NCBI RefSeq assembly: GCF_019599295.1
Contig: NZ_JAIEWN010000002.1
Span: 149,821 to 194,062 of the forward strand
Length of the DNA stretch: 44,242 bases
From: Oscillochloris sp. ZM17-4
GTDB lineage: Bacteria > Chloroflexota > Chloroflexia > Chloroflexales > Chloroflexaceae
Direction of reading: 5' to 3'
The notes below the pieces were generated by a model. It worked only from the letters and a program-made list of their open reading frames with translations, had not been told where the DNA came from and searched no databases. Position 1 is the stretch's first letter. The number at the start of each line of letters is the position of its first letter. Positions 19,641 through 31,400 of the stretch are shown in pieces. The translations under genes and the position numbers were made by a program.

Positions 19641-22481
19641 ATGCCGCCCCGCCGCCGCTCATCTCCTAGGCCATCCTCACCTCGCCCCGAGGCGCGCACC
19701 CGCGCGGAGTTGATCGACCCCGCGCTGCTCCACGCCGGCTGGGATGTGCGCGACCCGGCGAAGGTCGGCCTGGAGATCCCGGTCGATGGAACTGACCCCG
19801 CCGCCTGGCAGCGGCTCCAGGCTGAGCTGAACCGCCTGCGCGGCCAGCACCGTATCGCAGAGACACCGCTGCCCGCCGGGATCAGCGACTATGTGCTCTA
19901 CCGGCCCAACGGCGAGGTGATCGCGGTGGTCGAGGCGAAGAAGACCAGCGTCGACCCCCGGCTGGCTCAGGCCCAGGCGGAGTTCTATGTCGATCAGATC
20001 GCCCAGCGCCAGAGCTTCCGGCCCTTTGCCTTTATGACCAACGGCGAGGTGATCTATTTCCTCGACGCCGGGATGGCGCATAAGCGCGAGGTGTTCGGCT
20101 TCTTCTCGCCGGCCGACCTGGAGAACCTGCTGTTCCTGCGCCAGAGCGGGAAGCCCCTCGCTCCGATGACGATCGCGACGCGGATCGCCGACCGGCCTTA
20201 TCAGCACGAGGCTATCCGGCGGGTCTGTGAGGCCTTCGACGCCGGCAAGCGTAAGGCGCTGCTGACGATGGCCACCGGCACGGGCAAGACCCGCACGGCG
20301 ATGGCGCTGATCGACCTGTTTTTTCGCGCTGATCAGGCCCGCCGGGTGCTCTTTGTGGCCGACCGCGATGAACTGGTGAAGCAGGCGCTCGATGATGGCT
20401 TCCGCAAGCATCTGCCCGATGAGCCCTGCACGCGCATCTTCAGCCAGCACATCGCCACCGATAGTCGGCTCTATGCGGTGACGCTGCAGACGCTCAGCCT
20501 CTGCTTCGAGCGCTTCTCGCCGGGCTTCTTCGACCTGATTATCTTCGATGAGGTGCATCGCTCGATCTTCAACCAGTGGAGCGAGCCGCTGCAGTACTTC
20601 GATGCGCGCCAGATCGGGCTGACCGCCACCCCGGCCGACTTTATCGAGCGCAATACCTTCCTCAGTTTCGACTGCACCGAGGGCATCCCGACCTTCCTCT
20701 ACGCCTACCCGCAGGCGGTGGCCGAGAAGTATCTGGTTGACTATGCGCTCTATCGGATGCAGACGAAGTTCCAGCGCCGTGGCATCCGTGGGGTCGACCT
20801 GGCCGAGGAGGATCGCAATGCGCTGATCGCGCAGGGCATCGACCCCGATGAATTGGACTATTCCGGCACCGACCTGGAGCGGCGGGTCAGCAATACCGAC
20901 ACGATCCGCAAGCAGTGGCAGGAGATCTGGGACGCCTGCCTGAAGGATGAGTCGGGCCAGCAGCCGGGCAAGACGATCGTCTTCGCGATGACCCAGAAGC
21001 ACGCGCTGCGCCTGGCCGAGGTGTTTGGCGAGATGTTCCCGCAGTTCCCTGAGACGGTGCAGGTGATTACCGCGGAGTCGAACTATCGCGGTACGCTGAT
21101 CGATGAGTTCAAGAAGCAGGACCAGCCGCGCATCGCAATCACGGTCGACCTGCTGGAGACCGGGGTGGATGTGCCCGAGGTGGTCAATCTGGTCTTTATG
21201 AAGCCGGTGCAGTCGCGGATCAAGCTGGAGCAGATGATCGGGCGGGGCACGCGCAGCGATGCGGCCTGTCACTTTCGCCAGTGGCTGCCGAATGCGCGCA
21301 AGACCGAGTTCTATATCCTCGACTTCTGGGAGAATGACTTTAGCCGCGACGCGGCCGAGGAGCAGCGCCAGAGCCTGCCGGTACTGGTGACGATCTTCAA
21401 CACGCGGCTGCGTCTGCTGGCCCTGGAGCTCCAGCAGCAGAGCGGCGAGCAGGCACTGCGCCTGGTCACCCAGCTGCGGGCGCAGATCGCCGAGATCCCG
21501 GTCGACTCGTTCTCGGTGCGCCGCCTGCTGCCCGATATCCAGTCGGCCTTTGCGGACAGCTTCTGGAGCTACCTGACGGCGAACAAGCTCGACTTTCTGC
21601 GCACGAAGGTCGGCCCGCTGCTGCGCTATGTGCCCGGCGTCGATGTGGCGGCGGCCACCTTCACCAGCAAGATCGAGCGGCTCAAGCTCCAGCTGGCCTC
21701 GGGCACCGACACGCACGCCGCCGCTGAGTCGATTGCCGAGGATGTCAGCCGGCTGCCGAGTGACGCGGCCGACGACCCGGCCAGCCGGGCGGCGGTCGCG
21801 ATCTGTCTGCCGCCGACGCGGCTGCAGCAGGCCACGCCATCCGAGCTTGACCAGGTGGCCGACACGCTGGCCCCCGCGATGCGCCGGCGGCGCGCGCACG
21901 AGAATAGCTTCCTGACCCTTGACCTGCCCGACTTTGTGGAGCTGCGCGGCTACATCCTGCTCAAGGGCGGCACCGAGCGGATCTACATCGAGGAGTACAA
22001 GCGGCGGGTGGACGAGCGGGTATTATCCCTCATCGACGCCGACCCGGCGGTGGGCCGGATCGCCGCCGGGGCGAACCTGGACGACGAGGAACTGCTCGCG
22101 ATCGAGCGGCTGCTGCGCCGCGAGCTTGGCGGCGTCGGCCTGGAGCTGGACGAGTCGAATGTGCGCAAGGCCTACGGCTGGAAGGTCGGCAGCCTGCTGG
22201 AGTTTATGCGCCAGCTCTTCGGCATCGGCGGCATCCCGGCCTACGCCGAGATCGTGCAGCGCCAGTTCGAGACCTATATCACCGCACACCCCTTCAATGC
22301 CGACCAGATCCGCTTCCTGCGCGCCCTCCAGAGCGTGTTCCTCAACCGGCGGCGGATCGCGCCCGCCGAGCTGTACGAGTCGCCCTTCACCCAGTTTGGC
22401 GCCGACGCCGCCGACCGCTGGTTCGACCCCGCGCAGCGCGCGGATCTGCTGGCCTTTGTTGAGACGCTGACTGTTTTATAG
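19641..22481 (+). CDS. hsdR: Type I restriction enzyme, R subunit
   Basis: The protein is 946 residues. The N-terminal nuclease motif is visible as D83 and E98-x-K100 in VVEAKKT. The helicase part has Walker A ATGTGKT at 211-217, DEVH at 303-306, a later LLETGVDVPEVVNLVFMKPV and QMIGRGTR (motif VI). Together with HsdM and HsdS it cuts unmethylated DNA after ATP-driven translocation. GC content is high and host-like, unlike the STAND genes that follow. A large palindromic repeat separates it from hsdM. Confidence 0.92.
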   Translation: MPPRRRSSPRPSSPRPEARTRAELIDPALLHAGWDVRDPAKVGLEIPVDGTDPAAWQRLQAELNRLRGQHRIAETPLPAGISDYVLYRPNGEVIAVVEAKKTSVDPRLAQAQAEFYVDQIAQRQSFRPFAFMTNGEVIYFLDAGMAHKREVFGFFSPADLENLLFLRQSGKPLAPMTIATRIADRPYQHEAIRRVCEAFDAGKRKALLTMATGTGKTRTAMALIDLFFRADQARRVLFVADRDELVKQALDDGFRKHLPDEPCTRIFSQHIATDSRLYAVTLQTLSLCFERFSPGFFDLIIFDEVHRSIFNQWSEPLQYFDARQIGLTATPADFIERNTFLSFDCTEGIPTFLYAYPQAVAEKYLVDYALYRMQTKFQRRGIRGVDLAEEDRNALIAQGIDPDELDYSGTDLERRVSNTDTIRKQWQEIWDACLKDESGQQPGKTIVFAMTQKHALRLAEVFGEMFPQFPETVQVITAESNYRGTLIDEFKKQDQPRIAITVDLLETGVDVPEVVNLVFMKPVQSRIKLEQMIGRGTRSDAACHFRQWLPNARKTEFYILDFWENDFSRDAAEEQRQSLPVLVTIFNTRLRLLALELQQQSGEQALRLVTQLRAQIAEIPVDSFSVRRLLPDIQSAFADSFWSYLTANKLDFLRTKVGPLLRYVPGVDVAAATFTSKIERLKLQLASGTDTHAAAESIAEDVSRLPSDAADDPASRAAVAICLPPTRLQQATPSELDQVADTLAPAMRRRRAHENSFLTLDLPDFVELRGYILLKGGTERIYIEEYKRRVDERVLSLIDADPAVGRIAAGANLDDEELLAIERLLRRELGGVGLELDESNVRKAYGWKVGSLLEFMRQLFGIGGIPAYAEIVQRQFETYITAHPFNADQIRFLRALQSVFLNRRRIAPAELYESPFTQFGADAADRWFDPAQRADLLAFVETLTVL

Positions 22482-22482
22482 A

Positions 22483-22549
22483 CCCTCACCCCCGCCGCTG
22501 ACGCGGCTCCCCCTCTCCCGCTTGTGGGAGAGGGGGCTGGGGGTGAGGG
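22483..22549. repeat. Nested palindrome between hsdR and hsdM
   Basis: Outer arms CCCTCACCCCC/GGGGGTGAGGG and inner arms CCCCCTCTCCC/GGGAGAGGGGG, with a 6-nt loop, fill the 83-bp gap. It looks like a dispersed genomic repeat that has entered the hsd operon. It may terminate or modulate transcription between the nuclease and methylase genes. Confidence 0.8.
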
Positions 22550-22564
22550 CCAGGAAATACACTG

Positions 22565-24268
22565 ATGCTCACCGACCCCCGGCTCCGCTCGCAGGTGGAC
22601 CAGCTCTGGGAGAAGTTTTGGTCTGGCGGGCTGACCAATCCGCTCGACGCGATCGAGCAGTTCTCCTACCTGCTCTTCCTTAAGCAGCTCGACGAGGCCG
22701 AGCAGCGCCGCCAGCGCCTGGCCACGATGCGCAAGCAGAGCTTCACGCCGCGTATCCCCGAGCCGATGCGCTGGGACGCCTGGAATAAGTACCAGGCCGG
22801 CGTGATGCTTGCGCACGTGCGTGATCAGGTCTTCCCCTGGTTCCGCACCCTCGGCGTCTCGGGCAGCTCCTTCGAGCGCTATATGCAGAGCGCCGAGTTC
22901 AAGATCAACAAGCCCAGCCTGCTGGTCGAGGCGGTGAATGCGATCGACGCCATGCGCATCTCCGAGCAGAACCAGGATGTGCAGGGCGACCTCTACGAGT
23001 ATCTGCTGAGCAAGCTGAACACCGCCGGGCGCAACGGTCAGTTCCGCACGCCGCGCCATATCATCCGCATGATGGTCAAGATGCTCAACCCGAAGCCGGG
23101 CGAGCGGATCGGCGATCTGGCGGCGGGCACGGGCGGCTTCCTGGTCGGGGCCTACCAGCACCTGCTGGAGCAGGCCACCCCGCAAGCGCAGCTGCAGTAC
23201 GACGAGGAGGGCTGGGCGCACGGGGCGACCGGCGAGCTGCTCACCGACGAGCAGCGCCGCTTCCTCCAGGAGCAGGCGTTCCGTGGCTACGACAATGACT
23301 CGGGCATGACCATGCTGCGGATCGGCTCGATGAACCTGATGCTGCACGGGATCGAGTCGCCGCGCTTCTTCTACTTCGACACGCTGGGCAAGGAGTTCCG
23401 CGAGGCGAGCGACTACGATGTCATCCTGATGAACCCGCCCTTCAAGGGCGCGGTGGACAAGGGCGATGTCAGCCCGACCCTGCCGAGCACGACGACCAAG
23501 TCGGAGCTGCTGTTCCTGCACCTGATCCTGCGCGCGCTCGACCAGGGCGGGCGCTGCGCGGTGATCGTGCCCGACGGCGTGCTCTTCGGCTCCAGCGGCG
23601 CGCACGTGGCCCTGCGCAAGCTGCTGGTCGAGTCGCACCGGCTCGACGGGGTGGTCTCGATGCCGGGCGGCGTGTTCAAGCCCTACGCCGGGGTCTCGAC
23701 GGCGGTGCTGCTCTTCACCAGGGGCGCGACGACCGGGCGGATCTGGTACTACGACATGGAGCACGACGGCTTTACGCTGGACGACAAGCGCCTGCCGACG
23801 GCGGAGAACGATATCGCCGACCTGCTGGCCTGCTGGGCCAGCCGCAAGGACACTGCCTTCGACACCGCGCGGCAGGCCGAGCTGGCCGGGCTGCGGGCCG
23901 AGGCCGCGCCGCTGAAGGTCGAGCGGCTGCGCCTGGAGGCCGAGCTGGATCGCCTGAAGTTCGCGCGGGCGGTGGCCCCCGAGGGCGACGCGACGGCGGG
24001 CACCGCGCTGGAGCGCGCCCAGGCCGAGATTGACGCGCTGCGGGCGCGGCTGGCCCCGCTGCAGAGCCAGATCAACCGGCTGAGCCGGCAGTTCTGGGTC
24101 GAGAAGGCCCAGGTGGCGGCGAACCGCTACGACCTCTCGGCCAGCCGCTACCGCCAGGTCGAGCGCGACGAGCCCTACCAGGCGTCGCCCCAGCTCACGC
24201 TGGAGCGGCTGCGCGAGCTAGAGCGGGCGATGGGGGAAGAGATGATTGCCCTTGAGGGACTCCTGTGA
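22565..24268 (+). CDS. hsdM: Type I restriction-modification, M subunit (N6-adenine methyltransferase)
   Basis: The protein is 567 residues with an N-terminal HsdM helical domain (QLWEKFWSGGL), SAM-binding motif I DLAAGTGGF at 184-192 and catalytic motif IV NPPF at 290-293. A C-terminal coiled coil (about 440-500, Leu/Glu/Ala/Arg-rich) should contact HsdS. The start has AGGA upstream. It overlaps hsdS by four bases (GTGA), the usual translational coupling for these subunits. Confidence 0.93.
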   Translation: MLTDPRLRSQVDQLWEKFWSGGLTNPLDAIEQFSYLLFLKQLDEAEQRRQRLATMRKQSFTPRIPEPMRWDAWNKYQAGVMLAHVRDQVFPWFRTLGVSGSSFERYMQSAEFKINKPSLLVEAVNAIDAMRISEQNQDVQGDLYEYLLSKLNTAGRNGQFRTPRHIIRMMVKMLNPKPGERIGDLAAGTGGFLVGAYQHLLEQATPQAQLQYDEEGWAHGATGELLTDEQRRFLQEQAFRGYDNDSGMTMLRIGSMNLMLHGIESPRFFYFDTLGKEFREASDYDVILMNPPFKGAVDKGDVSPTLPSTTTKSELLFLHLILRALDQGGRCAVIVPDGVLFGSSGAHVALRKLLVESHRLDGVVSMPGGVFKPYAGVSTAVLLFTRGATTGRIWYYDMEHDGFTLDDKRLPTAENDIADLLACWASRKDTAFDTARQAELAGLRAEAAPLKVERLRLEAELDRLKFARAVAPEGDATAGTALERAQAEIDALRARLAPLQSQINRLSRQFWVEKAQVAANRYDLSASRYRQVERDEPYQASPQLTLERLRELERAMGEEMIALEGLL

Positions 24269-25473
24269 TCGACTATATCGAGCTAGGCGAAGTCGCGAAG
24301 ATTGACCGCTCGGCGGCGAGCGCTAAAGAGTGCGCCGAGCTGCCATATATTGGCCTGGAGCATATTGAGAAAGATACAGGACATTTTGCCGCTGGGTATG
24401 AGCCTCGACCTGAAGCTTTGCTGGCAACCAAGTTCCGGTTCACGCCCAAGCATGTGCTCTATGGCAAGCTCAGGCCCTACCTGAACAAAGTTCTGCTGCC
24501 CTCATTTGACGGTGTGTGTACAACAGAGATTTTGCCGATCTTGCCGAATGAGCGAAAGCTAGATAGAGCCTACCTGTGGGCATATCTGCTCTCGCCTGAA
24601 TTTGTAAGTTGGGCTTCTGAGAGCGTCTCTGGTGCCAACCTGCCTCGTATTGACCCCAAGCTCCTGGCAGATCATCCTATTCCCCTGCCCCCCCTCGCCG
24701 AGCAGCGGCGCATCGCGGCGGTGCTGGCCCGCGCCGACCGGCCGCGGCGGCTGCGGCGCTACGCGCTGGAGCTCAGCGCGGGCTACCTCCAGGCGGTGTT
24801 CGTGGAGATGTTTGGGGAGCCCTTCACCAATCCCAAGAATTGGTCAGATGTATCTCTTGGTGATGCACTTGCCCTAGAGCCACATATTGGAACGATTGAG
24901 CCAGCACAGGACACCGGTTTACAACGCTGCATACGAGTTGGCGAGCTTGGATCTTGGTTTGTAGAGCTTGAAAAATGTCAGTTCGTTTCGCTTCAAGGAC
25001 GCGAGCTACGGAGGTTCCAAGCCTTACCAGGTGACATCCTGTTAGCAAGAGCGATTGCCAGCGAAGATCATCTTGGAAAGCTGTCTCTAGTACCCCAGAT
25101 ATTAGAAGATGTGATTTTCGACTCGCATGTGATGCGTTTACGGACAGATAGTTCTCGTCTGATCAATCTTTACCTCGCCACATTCTTGCGTACCGATGGC
25201 GGCAGAGCGCGCTTTATGCGCCAAGCTCGTCGTACTGCTGTGCAGTTCAATGTAAATGCTGAGCAGATATCTGGATTGCAGGTACCTCTCCCTCCCCTCG
25301 CCCTCCAGGAGCGCTTCGCGGCCATCGCGCGGCGGCACGAGCGGCTGCGCGGGCAGCAGCGGGAGGCGCTGCGCCAGGCGGAGCAGCTCTTCGACGCGCT
25401 GCTGGGCCAGGCGTTCCGGGGGGAGCTGGGCGAGGCGGCGGGGGCGATAGAAAGCTTGGCAGTAAGAATGTAG
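24265..25473 (+). CDS. hsdS: Type I restriction-modification, specificity subunit
   Basis: The protein is 402 residues, starting with GTG in a GTGA overlap with hsdM. It has two target-recognition domains (about 1-135 and 185-340), each followed by a conserved spacer: PLPPLAEQRRIAAVLARADR (with long helix) and PLPPLALQERFAAIARRHER. The recognition domains are clearly AT-richer than the spacer helices, a mosaic expected when recognition domains are exchanged by recombination. The recognised sequence cannot be predicted. Confidence 0.9.
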   Translation: MIDYIELGEVAKIDRSAASAKECAELPYIGLEHIEKDTGHFAAGYEPRPEALLATKFRFTPKHVLYGKLRPYLNKVLLPSFDGVCTTEILPILPNERKLDRAYLWAYLLSPEFVSWASESVSGANLPRIDPKLLADHPIPLPPLAEQRRIAAVLARADRPRRLRRYALELSAGYLQAVFVEMFGEPFTNPKNWSDVSLGDALALEPHIGTIEPAQDTGLQRCIRVGELGSWFVELEKCQFVSLQGRELRRFQALPGDILLARAIASEDHLGKLSLVPQILEDVIFDSHVMRLRTDSSRLINLYLATFLRTDGGRARFMRQARRTAVQFNVNAEQISGLQVPLPPLALQERFAAIARRHERLRGQQREALRQAEQLFDALLGQAFRGELGEAAGAIESLAVRM

Positions 25474-25482
25474 GTATCGCTT

Positions 25483-28400
25483 TTGAGCAAGCCAGCCTAT
25501 CAATGGAAACGCTTCTGGTATCCCCAGGGTGAACCCGTCGATATTTCAGACGGCGGGTATCTGCGTGACCCTGATATATCCAGGCCACTTAGCTATGCCC
25601 CACAGCCCGTGCCCTCAGAGGCGCTCTTCGACGTGCCATGCCTCGTGCTGCTTGGTGAGCCAGGTATTGGCAAGTCCACTGCACTCAAAGCCTTTCAAGC
25701 ACATACGGAACGCCAGATTGCAGCGACAGATGATCGCTTGCTGCTTGTAAACCTAGCAGATTGTCCAACCGACAATACCCTCTACCATAAACTTTTCGAT
25801 AATCGCATTCTGCAACGCTGGAAAGAAGAAAGCTTTCGCCTTCACCTATTCCTCGATAGCCTTGACGAGACGCTGATGCCGGTCGCTACGGTTGGCAGGA
25901 TGCTTGTCGATGAGTTCCAAAACTATCCAGCCGAACGCCTTCTCCTGCGGATTGCCTGTCGCAGTGCAGACTGGCCAGAAGTGAGCCTCGGAGAGCAGCT
26001 TAAACTACAATGGGGCAAGCAGGCAGTTCACATCTATGAACTGGCCCCGCTACGGCGTCTTGATGTTGCGGTAGCAGCTACGGCAAACGGCTTTGATAGG
26101 GATGCATTCCTGCAAGCAGTTGATCAAGCTGATGTGGTGCCACTCGCTATTAAGCCGATCACGCTGAGGTTTCTCCTAGACACATTCAGGCATGGTGGAG
26201 GGCACTTTCCAGACACGAAAGCAGAGCTTTATGAAAAGGGCTACTGTGAACTGTGCAAGGAGCAAAACTCGTATCGCCGCGAAATGGGCAGAGTGGGTTC
26301 CTATACTGCGGAGAAGCGACTCTCAGCAGCAAAACGTATTGCAGCCATTACCATCTTCACAAAGCGTGCGACGATCTGGACTGATCGCATTCATGGCGAT
26401 GTGATGCCTGAAGATGTGAGTGTCCAGTCTCTGATATCAAGTGATGATGATCAGTCGCCCTTCCCCAAGCCCTTGATCGAAGAAACGCTCTCGACTGCAC
26501 TCTTCTCGTCACGCGGCCCCGGTCGTCTCGGTTGGTCTCATCAGACCTACCCTGAGTACCTCGCGGTTCAATATCTCACGGAGCATCAGGTAAGACTACC
26601 CCAAATCCTCAGCCTCATCACTAGCGGTGACGACTACGAAAATAGGATCGTGCCGCAACTTCGGGAAGTGACAGCGCGCCTATGTAGCGTCAACCCGGAT
26701 GTCTACGAGTTTGTTTTACGCCACGACCCCAAGGTATTGCTACGGAGCGATTTGTCTGGTTTGAGATCAGAGCAGCGCAAAGACCTGGTTGATGCACTGC
26801 TCGCATCGCTCCAGCGTGACGAGCACCAGGAGACCAGCGATATCGTCGTTGGCAGCCTCAAAAGACTTACACACCCTGATCTGGCTGAGCAACTGCAAGC
26901 GTATTTCCGCAACGAGACAAACAACACTAGTGTTCGTCGTCTAGCAACTGACATTGCCGAAGCATGCGCGTTAATGGAATTAGGCTCTGATCTGGTCGCC
27001 ATTGCCTTGAACAACGATGAACCGTATCCGCTGCGTGTCGATGCCGCGTCTATGGCAGCGCGTATTGGAAGCCCGGATGACAAGGATGCGCTTAGGGCAA
27101 TACTGACACCTGGTATAGATGACCCTTCAGATGAACTAAAGGGCGCCGTGTTACGCGGATTATGGCCCGCCTCAATCAGCGCCACTGATCTTTTCGCTAC
27201 TCTAGCGCCACCAAAGAATCCAGAAGCCCTCACCCAGTATTGGATGTTTATTGAACATGAATTGGCGCAATATTTATGGCCTGAACATCTCCCAGTAGCA
27301 CTTGGCTGGGTTGAGCAACAGGCACTCGAACCAGAAGAACCTAAATGGCGGGCATTCGACCAACTTGCAGGTAACATCTTTCTCCGAGCCTGGGAACATC
27401 TGGATGACCCTGCGACCCTAGCTGCTTTTGCGCGGGTGCTTCCAGTACGTGCGCGTGAGCGGGGCAGGATTTTTGGCGAAGCAATCGGTATCGACCAAAC
27501 CGCCAAAACGGCTTTTCACCAAGCCTTTGAGAAAGCTGTATCAATCCGTCGTAAAGTCGTGCAAGCTATCATTCCTCTGCTAGTTAGTAAACCAGATGAA
27601 GGAGTATGGCTTGTCTTTTCACAGCCATCACTGCTTACTTCAAATGACCTTGAGTGGTTACTGACGCAACTTGAGAGGGCTGTTGATCCAGAAGAGCGTG
27701 GGGTCATTGCAAAGCTTATATGGCGGCTTTACAACAACGAAAGCACAGAGCACCTTAATCTGCTTTATCCGGCTACCGAACGTTTTCCCGATCTCGCTAG
27801 CTATTGGTCGTCCCTATTTGAGCCGACTCTGCTCGCGTCGCCGGATGCCCGTATCCGGCGTGCAGGGTATAAAGAACAGCTCAAAGCAACCCAGGAAGAA
27901 GTCGACCCTGAAGTCCAACGTCAGACCATAGTTCAAAGATTAGAGGTCTGGCTAGACAAGATTGAAGCAGGTGAAACTATTGAGTGGTGGCGCCTCAATG
28001 ACCTTATGCGACGTGGCCCTAACGGTAGACCCACTCACTTTGATCATGAAACGGATCTTACACTTCTACCTGGCTGGCAGTGGAGTGACGAAGCCACGCG
28101 CAGACGAATAATATTGGCTGCTGCCCAATATCTTGAGACTCAGGAGTCTCATCCTGAGGAGTGGCTAGGCAAATCTGTTATATCGCTACCTGCCTACGCT
28201 GGCTATCGTGCCCTTCGCCTTATCCAGCGCATCATGCCAGAGCAAATCGATAATCTTCCGACTCATGTCTGGCAACGCTGGGCGCCGATTATTGTTGCCA
28301 TGCACTCTCACTCTAATAGTTCAGATGCTCCTCAGCTGCATCGGAAACTTGTAGCGCAGGCGTACAAGAATGCACCTGCGATTACCATAGAGCACCTTCT

Positions 28401-31400
28401 CTACTCCATTGACAACGAAAATCGCATCCACGGCGCAGTTTTCATTCTGAACAACTTTGACTTGTGTTGGGATGAGCAATTTGCCCAGGTGCTGTTGGAC
28501 AAACTGGCAGATGAGACATTGACACCCGCGAGCATGTGCATCATTCTGGAGCACCTTTTTACATACGAGGCGCCGGAGGCCCGTGCTTATGCAGAAAAGT
28601 TAGTCGTCACTCCCAGCCCTGAAGAGCAAATCGTACGCAAGCGTGCGATTTTTGCCGCTTGGCTTCTCTTCAAGCAGACCAACGATAGTGCCTGGGACAT
28701 GCTCTGGCCAATATTCCAGCACGACCCTGAGTTCGGTAAGGAGGTGGTGACGCTTATTGCCGCACAACCAAGCAGGCAGACTCACGGAAGCCAACTCACT
28801 GAAGAGCAACTGGCCAACCTCTCTATCTGGCTTGAGCGACAGTTTCCCTACGACAAGGAAGTTTTTGCTATTGGCCCTCGTGACTTCACTGATCGTGATC
28901 ACATTGAGATGTGGAAACAAAGCCTCCTCACCCACCTTCAAGCCAGAGGCACTCCCGCAGCAGTACAAGCGATTCAGCGGGTTATACGAGAACTTCCTGA
29001 TCTCACCTGGCTACAACGGCTCCTCGCTGGAGCACGTGAGCAGGCCCAACGCAGCACCTGGATTCCTCCTAAGCCGGATGAGATTGTTAAGCTGGCAGAG
29101 AACAGCAACCTGCACTCTGTTCAGGATGTACACCGACCCTATGCCAAAGATAAGGACAACTTATCTAATTACCTGAATCAAGATCTTGCCGCTACGGCCA
29201 ACCTGGAGCTAAACCTCGCCCCGCTAGGCGGCAGGCTCGGGTTAACGCTGCGCTATAGCCGTCCGGACGACAAAGGTGAAGATCTGCCTGGCCCCTTCCC
29301 AGTAAACCTGGACAAGGAACGCTTGATCGCCCTGGAAAATGATCCCAAAGCCTACGGCGCCGAGCTAACGGCACAACTCCTTGCCAACCAGACAGCCCGC
29401 CAGGAATTCATCAGCCGATGCGACAGTGCCCTTGAGGCCGGCTATAACCTACGCGTGAGGCTGCATCTCAGCGCCCCTGGTCTCCACGCGCTACGCTGGG
29501 AACTACTTCACGACCCGACCACGCAGCGCCCGCTGGCACTCGACTCGCGGCTGCTTGTCACGCGCTATGTGAGTGCCGAGCGGCGAGGTGAGGTAAGGCT
29601 GCGCCCCCGTGGCGATCTGCGCGCCCTCATCGCCGTCGCCGCCCCGACGAATCTGGGTAAGTTCGACCTTGCGACAATCGATGCACCAGCCGAGATTTCA
29701 CGCGTGAACGTGGCTCTAAAAGATATTGCCGTAGATCCATTACCGGCTACAGGGAAAGACAGCATACTGAATGCCCTCGGCAACGCGCTGCGTGTCGGCG
29801 CAGGCTACGATATTCTCTACCTGGTTGCCCACGGCGCATATACCCACGGCGTTCCCCATCTCTACCTGGAAGACGCCAGCGGCAAAGTTGTGGTGACAGA
29901 TGGCAACACGCTCGCTGAGCTGATCCGCAACCTCGATGATCGCCGCCCACGATTGATCGTGCTGGCCTCATGTGAGAGTGCTGGCAACAGCTACGCCGAT
30001 GCACTGGCCGCCCTGGGACCACTGCTTGCCCAGGCAGGCGTGCCGGCAGTGCTGGCGATGCAGGGCAAGGTGCAAATGGCCACTGTCGAGCGGTTTGCGC
30101 CTGTCTTTTTTAGCGAGCTACTGCGTGATGGATTGGCCGACCGAGCACTGGCAGTGGCCAGGCTCGCGGTACAGGATTGCCCTGACTGGTGGATGCCGGT
30201 ACTTTACACGCGGCTGCTCCGAGGGAGGGTGTGGGAGGAAGGGACTGCCAGCGTTGTATCGCCAGCTGTACACATCATCAAAACAGATGGCGGCGACTAT
30301 GCAGAGGGCAACATTGACAAGCGCCAGGGGATCTTTGCACAGGTGGTTCATATCCACGAATCTCCGCCCCTCCCGCTAATACCGACTGTTTCCGCCGCCA
30401 TGCCAGATCTCCGACAGGCTGTTCCTACCTACCTCGCGCGGTTACAGAGCGAACTGGCGCATACTGACGTGGTGCCCATTCCAAACGCCTATGCATGGGC
30501 TGATACGCGAGCCTATGTGCCACTGCAAGTCAGGAGCGACGCTGCTGCTGAGCCCGCCTTCGCTGCGCTCACGGAGCATGATGCCTTGAGGCGACCCGCT
30601 GGCCTGATTCTCGTCGGCGAGGCGGGCAGCGGTAAGTCACATACTCTACGTTATGCTGCACTGGTATTGGCTCACGCCTGGCCGATGATCGCACCAGAGC
30701 TTCGCGACGACCTCGGCCTCGATCTCAGTGCGCCACTGCTGCCGATCTATGTACAGCTGCAGGATCTGCCACGCTGCCGAGCTGAACTGCACCGGGCTGA
30801 GCCAGATAAGCGGCCCACCTTACTGCGCCTCATCGATTACCACCTCTGCCGGCTGGCCAGCGATGATGAGCCATTGCCCGCGACACTATTCCGTTCGCTA
30901 GCCGCAACTTCGGGCCAGCCCTGCCTATTCATGCTCGACGGGCTCGATGAGATAGACGATCATCGGGAGCGCCATGATATCCAGCAGGCGCTGGTTGCGC
31001 TCCAGCACGAACGACCGGAGCACATGTATCTTGTGACGAGCCGCCCTTTGCCGGACATTTCCCTTAGCGCTGCCGGCTTTGTTGAACGCCAGTTGGCGCC
31101 ACTCCAGCCCGACCAGATGCGCAATATTCTGGTTCATTGGCACCGCACCGAGTATGGCCGCGGGCGGCTGTTGCCTGAGGTCGAACACCAGATTGCCGCA
31201 CAAGCCGACAGTCTCCTTGCGACAATCTTGCACGATCCAGATCTCGCGCCGATGGCGCCCAATCCACTCTTCCTGACAGCAATGGCCCGTATGGCTCTGT
31301 CCCAGCTTAGATTGCCCCGCCTGCGCGTGCAGAAGTACGAGCAGATTGTCGATCTACTGCTCGAATGGCGCCGCAATCGCTTGCGCGTAGAGGATCGCAC

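Noticed and set aside
19677-21899. 740-codon open frame opposite hsdR
   Set aside because: Codon-bias shadow; hsdR on the other strand shows all helicase motifs.
22274-23764. 496-codon open frame opposite hsdR end and hsdM
   Set aside because: Spans two real genes and their intergenic palindrome; no domain.
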